Shown here piece after piece: positions 1 to 10,711 of a stretch of 64,000 nucleotides of DNA. The notes below the pieces were generated by a model. It was not told the origin of the DNA, did no database searches, and saw nothing but the letters and a program-made list of their open reading frames with translations. The stretch covers positions 1,550,001-1,614,000 of the forward strand of contig VWND01000002.1 of assembly GCA_009599575.1 (NCBI GenBank). The letters run 5' to 3'. Made by a program: the position numbers and the translations under genes. Origin of the DNA: Blumeriella jaapii. Lineage: Eukaryota > Ascomycota > Leotiomycetes > Helotiales > Drepanopezizaceae. The stretch's first letter is position 1. Each line of letters starts with the position of its first letter.

Positions 1-465
1 GCTACAGCTCACGTACGTACTAACGATACCAAATACAAAAGTTCGGCGTTTGGAATTAGAATGAAGTCGGGATATATCAGCATCGATCGGAGCAAACAGA
101 CATGCTGCAAATTACATTTTATTGTTTTCTCAAATCATAGCAAACCGTCCAGCAAATCGTTAATCCCAAAAACATTTAAGTATGTGCCCAGCAGCGCGCC
201 TTTTTCTGTTTGTCCCCTCAAACTCCCTCCCTGATCGAATGCATCCTCCTTCACATCGTGTAGAAGCACTACCCAGCCAAGATGTACTGTATGTAGCAAG
301 ATCACGCTGCTCAATGTAGCCGAGAAACGACATCCCATGCCCTCCAAACAAGAGCAAATCTAGGAAAACCGCACACCTGTTACGACTCCACGCTCCCCCG
401 AATCAGCCACATCCATAGCATCTCTTCACAAAAGTGCAAGTTCATTGCCGGCAGTGTTCTCCGTC
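1..465. other. Gene-free left edge
   Basis: No convincing coding region is seen here. It lies downstream of the stop codon of the minus-strand SWIM/RING gene and probably holds that gene's 3' untranslated region. Short open frames on both strands lack recognisable motifs. Confidence 0.5.
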
Positions 466-1532
466 TCACCCGCCTGCCGTACCCCCTGCCAACTGACGTC
501 TGACCCAGACCTGGTGGTAAGTCGACACATCTCGCTCCCCACTGAGTCCAAGCTCACCCGCAACGTTGACGTACCCATCCTTGTTGACAGTCCCAGCCTT
601 ACTGATCCGCTTGATGCTATCCTTGTCTCCTTTCCATGGAGTTCGGCAATAAACGCATTTCGCAGGTCCAGGTTTACTCTTTGCCCATTGCTCGAAGCAG
701 TGACGATGGATGTTATTTCCGCAGGCACCCTTGCACCACAGGATTTCCTGTGGCTCGTCGTTCTCCTCGAGTTCCATGACGCAGACGGGGCAGTCGCCTT
801 CGATAGGCTTGCGTGAGCCGCCGGTGTCAGTTGCAGTAGATGAAGTTTCCGAGGAGGATTGCGGCGTGACCGGGGCGTTGGCGAAGATCGCGGTCAATTC
901 ACTGCTAAGAAGTGCAAGTTGGTAGGCGAGGTTCTCCGGGGCTTTGAGGACGTTGACCATCACCTAAATCCGGATTAAAAATCGATCGGAGATTTGGTAC
1001 AGGGGATTAAGAGACTTACATAAATTATATGCTTGCACTGGTTTCCCTTCACGGCATCAGGACAAGTGCACTTCGGCACCTTGCAAATAGTAACTTGATA
1101 GATATTGCCCGTAGAACCAGCAATATCGAATTTCTCTTCCTCGCACGTTCCGTCCTCGCTACTACCTCGCTCACGATCGATCAAAAACATACGTTGGGAT
1201 ACAACACGCATGAATCTGTCCATATAGGTAGCGGGCGCCTTTTGTCTGAATCTTCTGAGACGCTTCTCCTCAGGCTCTTCGCCTTTCTTTTCAAGAGTCC
1301 GCTTTGGCTTCGAAGGGGCGATGCCAGCACGTGCTTCTCGGGCTTCGGCAGCGGCAAAGTAGTTCTCCTCCTCGTCCTCATCATCTTCCACGGGGGTTGG
1401 ACAACGGGCTTTGCGTTTTCGTGGTTGAGACTTCTTGGGCGCAGGGGGAACATGGGTGCTGGATTTGACGCTCTTGATTCCGAGGACTTTGGCCATGTAC
1501 GCTGGTGATGCGTCGGTGGGGGGGTCTTGCAT
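466..1532 (-). CDS. SWIM and RING zinc-finger protein, putative E3 ubiquitin ligase
   Basis: Two exons (1532-1020 and 963-466) joined by a 56-nt phase-0 intron give 336 aa. Residues 1-110 are basic and low in complexity. A SWIM zinc finger (CxCP...CKH, about residues 155-168) sits just before the splice junction. A RING finger starts at C229 (CPVC, then HRHC, then CVYC). The SWIM helix continues without a break across the junction (QCKHIIY then VMVNVLKAP), which supports the intron. SWIM plus RING proteins resemble MEX/ZSWIM-type ubiquitin ligases. The substrate is unknown, so the role as an E3 ligase is inferred from family. The start is the first Met of the frame; the catalase-like gene lies behind it on the same strand. 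Confidence 0.88.
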
Positions 1533-2224
1533 GTTGCCTGAAGGGCCTGTTGTGGATGAACTTAATGGCTTGTATTAAGTCTATTTCTCGGATGGAGTGA
1601 TGCTCTATGTAAGGTCACTGAGGGGCAATCGACGACGCGACGATTTTCGCGCCAAGTCACATGTCGCGCTAATCCCAATGAGCAGTAGTCCAGTCAGCAA
1701 ATGCTAAAATATCTCCTTGCACATTTTCTGCGTCTCTTCTTCTCTCTTTCTTTTTAGTCTTTCGGCGTTCACCTATACATTCTGTTTTGGCTCATTGTGA
1801 TCTGTATCGCAATGGACGTCGAGTTATCTCTGCGTCTCCCATAGCCTCTGTCATATTCATGAAGCGCCGAGAATGATACGCCTTTTATAATCCTGCCGAT
1901 TGCTCGAGTTTTGACTCCGTGAATCGGTGGGTTCGCTTAGTGCGTACAAACTTCAAGTTTTTCATTGTGATGTTCAATTGTTGTTCAGTGGTCAGGCTTG
2001 GGAAGTGCAGCTTTTTGAGCGTCCCATAGTTTGAAATGATGTGTTTGGAGCTATCATGATTAAGAGAAACGTTTGTATTGGTAAATGTTCGTCACTAGAT
2101 TTTGAAAGGGAAAACAATGAATCTGTTGATCGGTCGCAATCATCGCTGTGCCATATATTCATTCATTGTTCACACAAATTTTGAGTCACGCCCTCTGCCT
2201 ATGCTATGCCTGTGCCTGCGTCAC
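1533..2224. other. Spacer: promoter of SWIM/RING gene and 3' region of catalase-like gene
   Basis: No gene is recognised. The part next to 1533 should hold the SWIM/RING promoter, and the part next to 2224 the 3' untranslated region of the catalase-like gene. Confidence 0.4.
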
Positions 2225-3442
2225 TCACGCTTCAATGAATCCAGAATCTGGAATCTGGTCAATGCTTGTGAGATCAATCTGCTTCCTCCCGTTCGTCTGC
2301 CTGCGCAGAGCACTGCTTGCCGGATATACAACTCTCCGGAGTCTATTCGACGATCCCAGAGGTTGAAAAGACTTTAATCCATGCCATGGGTCCAGTCGCA
2401 TGTGATCTTCCCAGAATGCTTTGCGCACACTGATGGAACTATCTTGCTTAGGGATGATTACCTTGGCCACAGTTTGCCATGGGTATTTTTCGTCGTCCCA
2501 CGGGGTTCCAGCGTATTCTACTGACTGCTCGTCGAGATTCTCAAGAAACTGGACTTGGAAAAGGTACTCGGCATCGTGATTGGCGTGGAATTCTTTGAGC
2601 CAGTCGCTCAGGATGTGGTTCGGATGAGACTTCGGATTGACTTCCTCAGCTTCCCGCTTTTTCTGAGTCTCGGCGGAGGGAACCAAGGAGTACTTGATGC
2701 AATAGTCGCCAAAGCGGTATGCTGTTTGTGAATACTGTCTAGTCGACTACAACTCCCTTGTCAGCTTCTGCTGTCTGGTCTCTTCTAAATCCAGGGGCAG
2801 CTGTTACCTCAAGATGCTTATTTGGAACCTGATCACGGGCCTTCTGCAGGTCGGCATCCTTACGAGCTTCGAGATGCTTATACAACTCCTTCTGGTTGTC
2901 ACCATACTTGATGCGAAGCTCGAAGATCTCTTTCGTCGTTTTGGCATCCGCAAGCTCAATAGCAGGAGCACTGTTGAACTCGATATCTTGTGTTGGATAC
3001 TCCTTTCCAACGTCAAACATCTCACCCTGGACGTTGAAAATCTTCATCGCCACGCCTCTTGGCTGAGGTATGCGGTCATCAAGAGCTGGATCGCCCGGTT
3101 CGGAGCTGTATCGCATCGCCAAGGGGTATTCCGCTGGCTTTGCAAACAGAGACTGGGCGAGATGAGATGGAAGCTCTCCGACAACTAGTTTGCCCTTCAC
3201 AACTCCCTGTGTTCTTGCATGAGTTCCTGCGTTGATATTAAGATCCTGCCAGTCCCGATGTTCAGAGCGTCGAGCATACCACCATACATGTGCCGATGGC
3301 TGTTGAATTGTGCTCTTTGCATTCTGTTCACCATATCTGCGACAGCTTGGATGTCCTCGGCCTCTCCAGGTGGGACCTTTTCCACTCCTGGGGCATCCCA
3401 CCTGATGTATTTGCTCGTGTCAATGCCTCCTGCAGCCGCCAT
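2225..3442 (-). CDS. Short catalase-like haem protein (SrpA-like clade)
   Basis: Three exons (3442-3280, 3226-2808, 2734-2225) give 363 aa, much shorter than a classical catalase (about 480-700 aa). This fits the small catalase-related haem protein group. After splicing, the distal-histidine segment reads YGGTHARTQGVVKG (H57). The core contains PRGVAMKIF and the YRFGDY segment. The proximal haem-ligand motif RxxxY is at R327/Y331. No signal peptide, membrane segment or peroxisomal tail is visible, so it is probably cytosolic. The family degrades peroxides or performs haem-dependent oxidation; the exact substrate cannot be read from sequence. It is divergent from the golgin gene, 611 bp away. 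Confidence 0.88.
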
Positions 3443-4053
3443 AAGGACTAGATGATTCACAATGATCCTGTTGACTGAATGGATAGAGAGGCTTGGATTC
3501 GGGCTGGAAAGAGAAGGCTTCTGTCTTTGGACCTGAACGCAAATACACGGCTCAAACACCACACCGGGGAACTCGCTCACATATATATTCGGGATCAACT
3601 CCCTGGCCCATCAGAGCCGTACATATGATATCACGATTGACCTAAAAGAGTAAAGCTAGCCTAGTAACGGTAGAGCTTCTGCTACTACCGCTCTAGCTTC
3701 CCAAAAGAAGAGGCATGTTAGGCTCGGATGGAAGGAAACCGGGTCATCTAGTGATATGACAGACGGGTAGCTTTCCGGAGTTTTCCATCGTAGTAGTGCT
3801 GGATCGAGTAATACTGTACTGTTCAGTACGGTAGCAGTAATATCAAAGAACGTCTCAAGAACGTGAAATCTAAAGTTTGTGCACGGTGCAGAAGGATTCG
3901 CCTCGCGCTACGGGAGAATCAGCAGGGCAGGGCAGGGGTAGACTGCCTATCGCAAGGTCTTGGGCTTAGATCCCTCCAAAGCATCAACCCGCCGGAGTTC
4001 GAGGACAAAGATATCAATTGAGGCAACGCCAGCCTTCTGCTCCATTCGAAAAA
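3443..4053. promoter_or_regulatory. Divergent intergenic promoter region (catalase-like / golgin)
   Basis: This 611-bp region lies between two divergent start codons and should carry both promoters. It holds one TACTGTACTG-type motif near 3813-3832. No coding sequence is seen. Confidence 0.5.
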
Positions 4054-6039
4054 ATGTCTGCCGTAATTAATCCAGATCCTACACATCACTCGTCGACAGG
4101 TTCGTTGTCACATTCCTGGTCCTTTGGCCTTTGGATGCGTTACGACTGGTACTAACAGATCCATTCAGCGCCAAAGAAGAAGAATAACAAGAAGAAAAAG
4201 AGTGCGAAGGATAAGCCTTCTACCGCTGGGGATGCTGTAAAGGAACCCGAAGTCGACAAGGACAAGGGCACAGAAAATGGCGATGGGGAAGGCGATGAGG
4301 ATTCAGAGCATTCTGTCGTGGTACGAGACACCTGTCCAATTGCCCATCGTATCAAAGGAGAAGCAACAAGCTCTAACTGCGCTCGCTGATAGAACACTCC
4401 TCGCGAAGTGGCTCCCCTGACAAGTGCCATGCCCCAAATGAATGGCCACAAGCATAAGCCAACAAGCAACGGCCAAACTACTGAGCCTCCGGCACAGCTA
4501 TCAGGTCAAGAGGGCAACGCGAAAACAGCAGCAGATCAGGTCGAAACAGCAGACGCCAGCATTAGATTTGAAGCCATGTCACAGGAAAGGGAGGCTCTTC
4601 GTGTGGAGGTAGAACAACTGCGGAAGTCTCTAGAGGATATTCAAGGGAAGCACACCGAAGAGTTATCCACGATCAAAGGACAGCATGCCGAACAGCTTGC
4701 AGGCATCGAGACGAACCACACAACGGAAATGTCTGCAATCAAAGGCCAGCATGAGAAAGAGGTTTCTACAATTCGAGCTGAGCTCGAAGAGTCCGAGACC
4801 GCGAAGGAACACGCTGAGACACAATACCAGTCTCTCCTAGGCCGGATAAACACAATAAAGTCCAGTTTAGGCGAACGATTAAAGGCGGATAAGCAAGAAC
4901 TTGCTGAAGCAAAGGAACAAATCGAAGAGCTAGAATCTCGAAATGAGACACTCCAGAGTGACGTTACGCGGCTCGAGCGCGAAATTAAGCGATTCGAACA
5001 GGAAGCTCAAGAATCTTCCAAAGAGCTCTCCAGCCTGCGAAATCGACATAATCTGTCGCAGCAGAATTGGGTGAGCGAGCGAGAAGACTTCGTGCAGCAA
5101 ATAAGGCAGTTAAGGGACGAAGCCGAAGCTGCTAAAGAGGCAATGGGAGATTGGGAGGTTCTCGCAATGGAGGAGAGGTCAATTCGAGAAGGTTTGGCTG
5201 AGAGAATCAAGGACTTAGAAGAGCAGTATTCAATCCAGAAAGACGCATACGAGGAAGCCGTCTCCGAAAGGGACAGCCAGTCATCAACTCTGGCAGGCCT
5301 ACAGAGGGCACTGCAGGAATTGCAAGAATCGCGGAAGCGAGAGCTCCGGGAGATGGTAGAGTCCTACGAAGCGCAGCTCCAGAGTCTCAAGAAGGTTGTG
5401 CATGACTCTGATGCTCGAGCCGCCGACGCCGAATCATTAAAAAGTGCTTTACAAACCGAGGTCGACCGGCTAACTCCTTTCGAAAAAGAGATCAAGGAGA
5501 AAAATCTTCTAGTTGGAAAGTTAAGGCATGAGGCTATTATCCTCAATGATCACCTAACGAAGGCCTTGAGATTTCTCAAAAAGGCGAAGCCAGAGGATAA
5601 TATTGATAGGTACGCCTGGCTTTCCTAAACTCGTATCCTGCTAAATTGTTTCTCCAGGCAAATTGTCACCAACCACTTTCTACAATTCCTAGCTCTTGAC
5701 CGCTCTGATCCGAAAAAGTTTCAAATTCTGCAATTAATAGCGTCTCTCTTAAACTGGACGGACGAGCAGAGGGAGCAAGCCGGCCTTGCAAGGCCAGGCG
5801 CATCAAACAGTAGTCTGCGCTTACCAGCTTCACCATTTCACCGCACTCCGAGCACACCTTCATTGTCCTCGGATTATTTCCACGAGGCACCTGCTACGAA
5901 GGAGTCACTGGCGGATCTATGGACAGGGTTTCTCGAGAGAAGTGCTGAAGAAGGTTCCGTTACCGGAAGCAGGAGAGGCAGTGTCAGTAGCTTGTTTGTG
6001 CGACCAGAAACGAGAGGTGGTGATGGGCCGAGAGGGTGA
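4054..6039 (+). CDS. GRIP-domain golgin (Imh1-like), trans-Golgi coiled-coil protein
   Basis: Four exons (4054-4099, 4169-4320, 4393-5609, 5658-6039) give 598 aa. The first intron has a perfect ACTAAC branch site. The N-terminus is lysine-rich. Residues about 110-440 are almost unbroken heptad-like coiled coil rich in E, K, Q and L. The GRIP domain (about 465-515) is interrupted by the last intron. When joined it reads PEDNIDRQIVTNHFLQFL, with the conserved tyrosine position of yeast and animal GRIP domains not obvious here. GRIP domains bind Arl1-GTP and place golgins on the trans-Golgi, where they tether vesicles. The C-terminus is Ser/Arg-rich. Assignment to the Imh1 type is by architecture. 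Confidence 0.9.
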
Positions 6040-7243
6040 TTGGGAAATATTGAGTATCGATTTGCCTGTTACCTGTATCATATAACATTGCGAAGGGCGT
6101 TGGGTGTAAGAAGCGATTGGCTAACTGCCTCGCAAGTTGAATTTCCGCAATACTACATTATATGTTGAGCCACCTTGCGGTGCGACTCTCTCGTTTCCTG
6201 AAATTGTGTACAGGAGAGCCTGCTAAGCATCGTATCCAGTCATAATTCCGCTTCTTAAAAGTACGCCTTTTCAAATCACTCGTTCGCGCGAGTTGAGCGT
6301 TGTGAACGCCATCGCACAATTGCCCTGCAGAGTCACTCAGATGCCCACTAGTTATTGATGATATCACAAAACACGCTCGATCAGACAACATCATGGCCCG
6401 CAAAAGGTCGAAAGAGAAGCGGCGAGTTACCACAGACGGCACAACAAATTGGAAACATGCGTTATCTTTGACTCGTTTTCGTCGACATATGAAAGTACCT
6501 ATCTAGAACGTACAGCATTGCCGATCTCGAGGCGACTTATGATACTCTGCAATGTGCGCGAGGTCCCGCGATTCTGTTTTGAGGAATGTTTAGGTCTATT
6601 CTCCCAACAGTGTTCGAAATTCTAGCATCTTGTTTTCATATCGCACATCTTCGGCTTTGAGTCCGAATCTGGTAGGGACAGGCAAGGTTCCACTACCCTG
6701 TACTGGTGTCGTCGATAAGGGCATTGTACTCTGTGCGATGTACAGGTACCGCTAGATAGGTAAGATATCCAGTCTTTGCCGTCAAAAAGCGAGATTTGCA
6801 ATCCATCATATCGAAGACGCGGTCACTACCCGGTACGACACTGCAAATACTCGCGTCTTATCTTTTCTGCAATCTCTCCTACTTATGCTGGTTGTACAGT
6901 CAAATGCCGGTGATCTCTCTCCACTTTTGACAGTACAAGATATCGTGGACCCATGGCATCCAATGGTAATCACAGCCACCCAAAGCTCTGTACTAAGCAT
7001 ATCAGCTTGTTTCTGGTTCAGGTGACATGCAGGAATCCAACTGTCGAAAGACTCTCCGTGCATGTATGTATGAGGTACACTGGCTCGGCGATTCGGACAA
7101 TGGCCGATGTTGGATACACTCTAGCCTCGATGAGATTATATGTGTCTCGGGGACCCTGATAAGGTAGGTCGGGCTACGGGAGTATATCTCGAAGCTGTTG
7201 ACTTCTATTTTCGCGTGTAGTCATCAGACTACGTCTGTTCATC
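6040..7243. other. Gene-free spacer with permease promoter
   Basis: About 1.2 kb without a credible gene. The right end should contain the promoter and leader of the amino-acid permease. Short frames on both strands show no motifs. Confidence 0.45.
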
Positions 7244-9127
7244 ATGTCAGAATCACCAGTTTCGGATCCAGAGAAGGACGACACATCAGGAAGAAACCCT
7301 CCTTACGATGATGTGACCCCAGTCTATGCGGATGCCTCTCTTGAAGAGACCGAGGTCGTCGGTTTCGAGGAGACGAGAGAACTCAAGCGTGGTCTGCACC
7401 AGAGGCACATCCAGATGATTGCGTTGGCTGGGACGATTGGTACTGTAGGAAAGTCGGATGTTGGTACCAAACAGTTGAGCTAATAAATCCAGGGTCTTTT
7501 TCTTGGTTCTGGCAGAGCAATCGTCAATGGAGGACCTCTTGGTGCGTTCATGGGCTACTCTTTCGTTGGTATCTTAGTCGTGGGCGTCGTCTTGTCCACT
7601 GCCGAGTTGAGGTATGTAATTAAGCCCACATCTGGACACACATGTTCTTCTCTAACAAGAATACAGTGCGTTAATTCCTCTAAGCGGAGCCATTATCCGG
7701 CATGCCGAACACCTGGTTGATCCGGCTCTATCCTTTGCCCAGGGATGGAACTCCATCTACTCGTACACGTTCTCCCTGCCGGCAGAAATGGTTGCTGCAG
7801 CAGTCATCGTCCAATTCTGGTCCACGATCAACTCTGCGGCATGGATTGTGCTGTTCGGAGCCCTACTCGTCGTTGCCAATTTGATGTTCGTACGCGTTTA
7901 CGGCGAGATGGAATTTACGTTCGCCAGTCTCAAGATCATGCTCATCATTGGGCTCAATATCATGGCTCTCGTTATTGTTTGCGGAGGTGGTCCAGATCAG
8001 CACGTGTACGGCTTCCAATACTGGCACGAGCCTGGGCCATTCGTCGAGTATCTCGGATTCAAAGGCTCCCTGGGTCATTTCATGGGGTTCTGGACTACTT
8101 TCTCCAATGCAGTATATGCCTACTCGTAAGTCTCGAAGACCGTGGCTTTCAAAACAATAGTGGCTAAGCATGAACCCAGCGGGATCGAGAATATATCCTT
8201 GGCCGCTGCGGAAACCAAAGCCCCAAGACGAAACATTCCAATTGCAGCGAAGCGCATCTTCTACAGGGTCGCCATATTCTACAGTCAGTCTGCCTCCCAT
8301 GGTTTCGGCCACGGTAAGAGATGGTATTGACATTGGCTTCCCTCTGCGCAGTGCTGTCGATCTTCATGGTCGGGCTTCTGGTTCCCTCCAGCGACAAGAA
8401 CCTCCTGAAATCGACTGGCAACGCCGCTCAATCTCCTTTCGTCATTGCAGCCACTCGCTCAGGCATCAAGGTCGTGCCATCCATCATCAACGCCGTCGTT
8501 CTAACTTCAGCATGGTCAGCTGGCAACAGCGGTCTCCTCGGCGGCTCCCGAACACTGTACGGGATGGCTCGCGAGGGCCACGCGCCGAAGATCTTTCTCC
8601 GGACCAACCGGATGGGGATACCGTACGTCGCGGTCGGCGCCCTCGCCGCCACGATCTGCCTCGGATTCATGACCCTCTCGTCCGGCGCATCGGTCGCCTT
8701 CGGATGGCTCCAGGACCTCGTGTCCGTGTCGGCCTTGGTGGGGTGGATGACCATCTGCGCCGTCTACCTGCGCTTCTACTACGGCTGCAAAGCCCAAGGC
8801 ATCCCGCGCCAGCGCCTTCCGTGGAAAGGCCCGCTCCAGCCGTACGCCGCCTGGCTCTCGCTGGTCTCCTTCGCCCTCCTGCTGCTCACTGGCGGCTACG
8901 TCACCTTCCTCCGCGGCCACTGGGACTCGGAGAACTTCGTGTCTTCGTATGTCAACATACCCATCTACGTCGTCCTCTACTCCGGCTACAAGTTCGTCAA
9001 GAAGACCAAGATCATCCCGCTCAAGGAGATTCCGATCCAGCATTTCATCGACATTGCGAACGCCAATCCAGAGCCGCCTGCGAAGCCCAAGACGGGACTG
9101 CGCAGACTCAACATTCTTTGGGGGTAG
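7244..9127 (+). CDS. Amino-acid permease, YAT (fungal AAT) family
   Basis: Five exons (7244-7444, 7493-7611, 7667-8125, 8180-8283, 8352-9127) give 552 aa, the usual length for fungal APC-superfamily permeases. After an acidic N-terminal tail (about 45 aa) comes the family signature LKRGLHQRHIQMIALAGTIG, then GLFLGSGRAIVNGGP in TM1. About twelve hydrophobic segments follow. The conserved GIENISLAAAETKAPRRNIP loop appears once intron 3 is removed. YAT proteins are plasma-membrane proton symporters for amino acids; which amino acid cannot be told. It converges on the antizyme gene. Confidence 0.93.
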
Positions 9128-9769
9128 GTTGTTTGGGGGGGGGGAGGTAGAGTGCGTCAGTTGTTTGGGATGGATCGGTAGATAGATACCTAGACAGATG
9201 CATACAGTAGATGCTTAAGCGAATGTAAACAAATCGCCAGCTAGCTGTAGCGACGAAATCTTGGCCCGCTCTGTGATCGTCATTCTCCGTGCCATCAGTC
9301 CCTTCGGGTCTTCTGACCCGATACGCTCGCTTTTCTCTCTTTCGCCGCGTGTTCTAGGCTTGGTTCCTGCGGGGTAAAACTTTCCCCCGCATGTAACCTT
9401 AAACGCCCCGAGTTACAGTGCTGTAGTCCGCTCCGAACAGAGTAGAGGAAACATGACGATCTACCAACTAAGTGGGAGTCCGAGAAAGTCTAAGTCCGCT
9501 CCGCAGTCTTGAAGCGAGCACTAAAGCGGGCCGCACATTGAGACGTTTAATCAATGAAGATGTATTTGCTGATTTATGAACGTGCAAACTCCGAAAGCGC
9601 AAACGCCGTACATACATACAATAAAGGACCAAGAGCTGATCAGAACCCGCCGAGTACCCAGGCAATGTTTTTATGCTGACAACGCTTGACCCAATATTCT
9701 CCGAATCCAGCATGTAAGAAACGCCAGTCCTTACGCCCTGCAACTACGCCCTGCCATTTTTGCAACTTC
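9128..9769. other. Convergent spacer between permease and antizyme genes
   Basis: This spacer lies between two facing stop codons and should carry both 3' untranslated regions. A G10 run follows shortly after the permease stop (near 9133-9145). No gene is seen. Confidence 0.45.
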
Positions 9770-10711
9770 TCAAACCTCCATGCCGAGATAAAGCCACTTC
9801 TTAGAAGTGGTCTCGAAAACTTGCGCCCACATGTCCAAGGAAATCAGCTCGAATCCGACCCAGCGAAGACTCTTCAAAAAGGCATTGGAGTCGACCTCGG
9901 GAACGGAGCGGTCGAGGCAGATGACAACCTGCGAGACAGCGAAGACATCTTCAGCGAGTTCAATCAATGCCATAAGTCTAACCAATTGACATTAGTATAT
10001 GGGTGCCACCTAATCCGAAAAGGAACTCACCCTTGCTTTAAATCCCTCCCAACGACTGCCGAATCGAAGAAGGCGAACAGAGATTTCTTGTCCCCGTCCC
10101 CGGCCACAAAGCCACGGAAGCTACAGCCTCCAGCATAGTCCCAAATCTCGAGCCAAGCATCAATCGCTTGGGGAGCATGTCGTTTCCCAAAGTAATCGTT
10201 GTACGTATCCACACTTTCGTCAGGAGGTGAATACGCGTTCGCACCCATACCGATAGAGCCATCACTTGTCGCCTTTCCCCCTTCACCGAGGAATACGCCG
10301 TTCATGGTCTCGCAGAAGAGCCTCTCACACTCTTCCCGGATGTAGTACGCTGCCCCCTCTTTACGTCTCTGACTCTTGCCATCGTTGTCGCGCTTCTGGT
10401 TGGAGCTCTTGGAGATGAGCGCGAGCTCGTTGGCTGAAGTCAAGGCCGCAAGAGGGGGACTCGACGGGGGGGATGGTAACCCTGAGGAGCCGACCTCAGG
10501 AATACCACTTTGCCCCTGTACGGTGGTTAGCCGGCAGTTGCGGGTGAGAGGGGAGGGTACACGTACCGCCGGCGCCGGTAGTGGAGTAATGGAAGCCGGT
10601 GAGACGGGCAGAGGTGTCTACGACGTACGCACTGGCGAGGACGCTGGCCTGGCGGCCTACGAACTCGCCATAGCAATTACTCGCATGGTTTTCGATTGTA
10701 CTGGGAGCCAT
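9770..10711 (-). CDS. Ornithine decarboxylase antizyme, made by +1 programmed frameshift
   Basis: ORF1 starts at 10711, is spliced over an intron at 10567 side (intron 10566-10516) and ends in TGG TAT TCC TGA, with the TGA at 10498-10496. ORF2 follows in the +1 frame from 10497. It is spliced over 10030-9978 and stops at 9770. Skipping T10498 gives join 10711-10567, 10515-10499, 10497-10031, 9977-9770, which is 278 aa with 54 from ORF1. The C-terminal antizyme domain is clear: SLFAFFDSAVVGRDLKQG joins to LMALIELAEDVFAVSQVVI, then CLDR and a GFEL-type segment. Antizyme binds ornithine decarboxylase, sends it to the proteasome without ubiquitin and limits polyamine uptake. High polyamines stimulate the frameshift in all studied antizymes, so the gene senses its own end product. 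No other reading joins both parts. Confidence 0.93.
10496..10504 (-). promoter_or_regulatory. Antizyme +1 ribosomal frameshift site (TAT TCC TGA)
   Basis: On the minus strand the ORF1 stop TGA directly follows TCC, in the context TGG TAT TCC TGA GGT. UCC-UGA is the classic antizyme shift site: the ribosome pauses at UGA and re-phases by one base to read GAG. The downstream sequence is C-rich (CCATCCCCCCCG), which might slow the ribosome, but no firm stem or pseudoknot was worked out by eye. Confidence 0.92.

Noticed and set aside
2102..2377. Plus-strand frame at the end of the catalase-like gene
   Set aside because: Antisense overlap with a well-supported coding exon.
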